Source: Candidatus Dormiibacterota bacterium (lineage in GTDB: Bacteria; Chloroflexota; Dormibacteria; Aeolococcales; Aeolococcaceae). Taken from it: a stretch of 7,257 nt of DNA. The stretch covers positions 1 to 7,257 of the forward strand of contig DAIDIX010000090.1 in the NCBI GenBank assembly GCA_027451645.1, written 5' to 3'. The position numbers were made by a program, and so were the translations under genes. Below the pieces are notes generated by a model. It ran no database searches. It was not told where the DNA came from and saw only the letters and a list, made by a program, of their open reading frames with translations. Of the stretch, positions 6,140-7,257 are shown piece after piece; the first letter of the stretch is position 1; every line of letters starts with the position of its first letter.

Positions 6140-7064
6140 ACATACTCCGAAGCGGATCGTCATAGTCGGTGCCCGCGGACTCCTCGGACAGGCTGTCGCA
6201 ACAGCACTCCGAGCACGTGGCGATATTGTCATTGCCACAAGCCGCACAGCTGCTGAACTTCCGAACAGTGACCAGACCATAGTATGGAATCCCCATGAGG
6301 AGTCCTTTCCTCCTGACCTACTCCCGGATATCGATACGATCTGCAACTTCGCAGGTGAACCGCTTGCACCAAAGCGGTGGACTGTCGACCAGAAGCGCAA
6401 GATCCGTGCCAGCCGCATCCTCACGACGCACAAGATCACTGATGCACTCCGTGCAGGCTCACACCACCCAGTGCTCGTCAATGCAAGCGCCATCGGCTAC
6501 TATCCCGTGACGGATGCAGTCGTTGACACTGACAGTCCTGCAGGAACCGATTTTCTTGCCGATGTGTGTGTGGAATGGGAACGCACTGCACGCGCTGCAG
6601 AGTCATATGGCTCACGTGTTGTCGTGCTCCGCACCGGAATTGTCCTGGATCGTGAGGCGGGAGTATTTCCCCTCATGATGCTGCCCATCAAGCTTGGTGT
6701 TGGGGGAAGGCTTGGTTCAGGGAAGCAGTGGGTGTCCTGGATCCACATTGATGATGCAGTTGGACTCATTCTCTATGCAATTGATACACAGTCCCTCAGT
6801 GGGCCACTCAACCTTGTGGCACCCGAGCCGAAGCAGCAGGAAGAGTTCACAAGAGCTGCAGCACACATCCTGCACCGCCCATCATTCTTCCCCACTCCAT
6901 CAGTTTTCATCACAACTGTGCTGGGAGAAACCTCAACCCTGCTGCTCGACAGCCACAGGATCGCAGCTCCCAAAGGCATCCGCTACCGCTTCCGCTTCCC
7001 TACCCTTGAAGGTGCCCTCACAGATCTTCTTGCACCGGGCCACCGGGAGGATGTGGCCTCGTAG
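6129..7064 (+). CDS. TIGR01777/SDR39U1 family epimerase-like protein (extended SDR)
   Basis: A 311-residue NAD(P)-binding protein of the YfcH/SDR39U1 type, an atypical extended short-chain dehydrogenase whose substrate is unknown for most members. The nucleotide-binding motif is VIVGARGLLGQA (11-22) with Gly14, Gly17 and Gly20. The signature NFAGEPLAPKRW (73-84) is followed by NASAIGYYP (118-126), where Tyr124 or Tyr125 stands in the active-site region; then TGIVLDREAGVFPLM (169-183), SWIHIDDAVG (203-212) and GPLNLVAPEP (225-234). The family's C-terminal domain, with RYRFRFPTLEGALTDLL (285-301), is complete. The ATG at 6129 lies 11 bp inside the MetF-like gene, so the two are probably translationally coupled and expressed together. 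Its 3' end overlaps by 82 bp the converging CoA-transferase remnant on the other strand, but the protein itself looks intact. Confidence 0.93.
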   Translation: MTLEHTPKRIVIVGARGLLGQAVATALRARGDIVIATSRTAAELPNSDQTIVWNPHEESFPPDLLPDIDTICNFAGEPLAPKRWTVDQKRKIRASRILTTHKITDALRAGSHHPVLVNASAIGYYPVTDAVVDTDSPAGTDFLADVCVEWERTARAAESYGSRVVVLRTGIVLDREAGVFPLMMLPIKLGVGGRLGSGKQWVSWIHIDDAVGLILYAIDTQSLSGPLNLVAPEPKQQEEFTRAAAHILHRPSFFPTPSVFITTVLGETSTLLLDSHRIAAPKGIRYRFRFPTLEGALTDLLAPGHREDVAS

Positions 7065-7257
7065 TGGACACTCAGGTCGATCCTGAGGCAGCAGGACGTC
7101 GTCCCGGGTGCTTCCAGAGAGTCCTGGACCGTCTTGCCGGTTGGAGGTACCCGGTTCTTCAAGAAGTCCACCTTCATCGCTGATTCGATTTTCAAGACAC
7201 TCGCACCAAAGTCGCTGAGTGTGCACGTCACCATTGGTCCGGCGAGTCCCGGACCGG
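6983..7257 (-). pseudogene. Truncated CaiB/BaiF (family III) CoA-transferase, 5' end beyond window
   Basis: The minus strand is open from the right edge to a TAG at 6985-6983, giving about 90 residues. The first 28 (GPGLAGPMVT to LSDFGASVLKIES) match the N-terminal Rossmann segment of family III CoA-transferases (typically LAGPxxxxLLADFGAEVIKVES). The next ~35 residues are still plausible for this family, ending with LRIDLS, like the common LxLDLSxPEGR. After that the reading frame runs antisense through the end of the epimerase-like gene and gives a basic tail without family resemblance. A normal member is about 400 residues, so this copy lacks most of the enzyme, including the catalytic aspartate region. 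Such enzymes move CoA between carboxylic acids. It could be a decayed gene, or the broken second half of a tandem-domain protein; the part beyond 7257 would tell. Confidence 0.62.
7071..7087. repeat. Small hairpin just after the epimerase-like gene
   Basis: CTCAGG (7071-7076) pairs with CCTGAG (7082-7087) across a five-base loop, starting six bases after the stop of the epimerase-like gene. There is no T-run after it, so a terminator role for the plus-strand operon is only possible. It also lies inside the CoA-transferase remnant, close to the point where that homology ends. Confidence 0.3.

Noticed and set aside
7064..7183. A 39-codon plus-strand frame starting with GTG at the stop of the epimerase-like gene.
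   Set aside because: Short, no recognisable motif, and opposite the CoA-transferase homology, which is the better explanation of this stretch.
1..7257. CRISPR arrays, tRNA/rRNA genes, insertion sequences or phage genes.
   Set aside because: I saw no regularly spaced repeats, no cloverleaf or rRNA-like stretch, and no transposase or phage protein in any frame.

Overview
The window carries eight protein-coding loci and no RNA gene, CRISPR array or insertion sequence that I can see. It looks like a bacterial chromosome of moderately high GC. The minus-strand order ftsA, ftsZ, nrdR, then a kinase-like gene and yggS, next to a medium-chain dehydrogenase and a CaiB/BaiF-type CoA-transferase remnant, suggests Chloroflexota, perhaps a Dehalococcoidia/SAR202-like lineage. 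As I recall, ftsA-ftsZ-nrdR linkage is typical of Dehalococcoidia. The assignment is an inference from gene content and FtsZ style, not a database result.

Layout. Positions 1-145 (minus) hold the first 48 codons of yggs-type PLP homeostasis protein, running off the left edge. Positions 167-871 (minus) encode an unassigned HipA/PI3-4-kinase-like protein. Positions 951-1493 (minus) are nrdR, 1562-2668 (minus) ftsZ and 2815-4098 (minus) ftsA (GTG start). A 16-bp perfect hairpin lies between ftsZ and nrdR. Upstream of ftsA, at 4219-5271 (minus), is a zinc-type alcohol dehydrogenase-like gene, separated from ftsA by a weak terminator-like hairpin and a possible ftsA promoter.

Only 28 bp from the dehydrogenase start, on the plus strand, begins a two-gene unit: a divergent methylenetetrahydrofolate reductase-like gene (5300-6139) overlapping by 11 bp with a TIGR01777/SDR39U1-type epimerase-like gene (6129-7064). 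At the right edge (6983-7257, minus) is the N-terminal part of a family III CoA-transferase. Its homology ends where the epimerase gene ends, so it looks like a truncated remnant.

Function. FtsA and FtsZ form the divisome core (membrane tether and polymerising GTPase). NrdR couples dNTP supply to ribonucleotide reductase transcription, although no ribonucleotide reductase gene is in view. YggS keeps PLP in balance. The left half is therefore a division and housekeeping cluster with one kinase of unknown role. The right half is redox and one-carbon-like metabolism of uncertain substrate. I saw no convincing new defence or mobile system. The best leads are the kinase, the divergent MetF-like/epimerase pair, the hairpin and the CoA-transferase junction.
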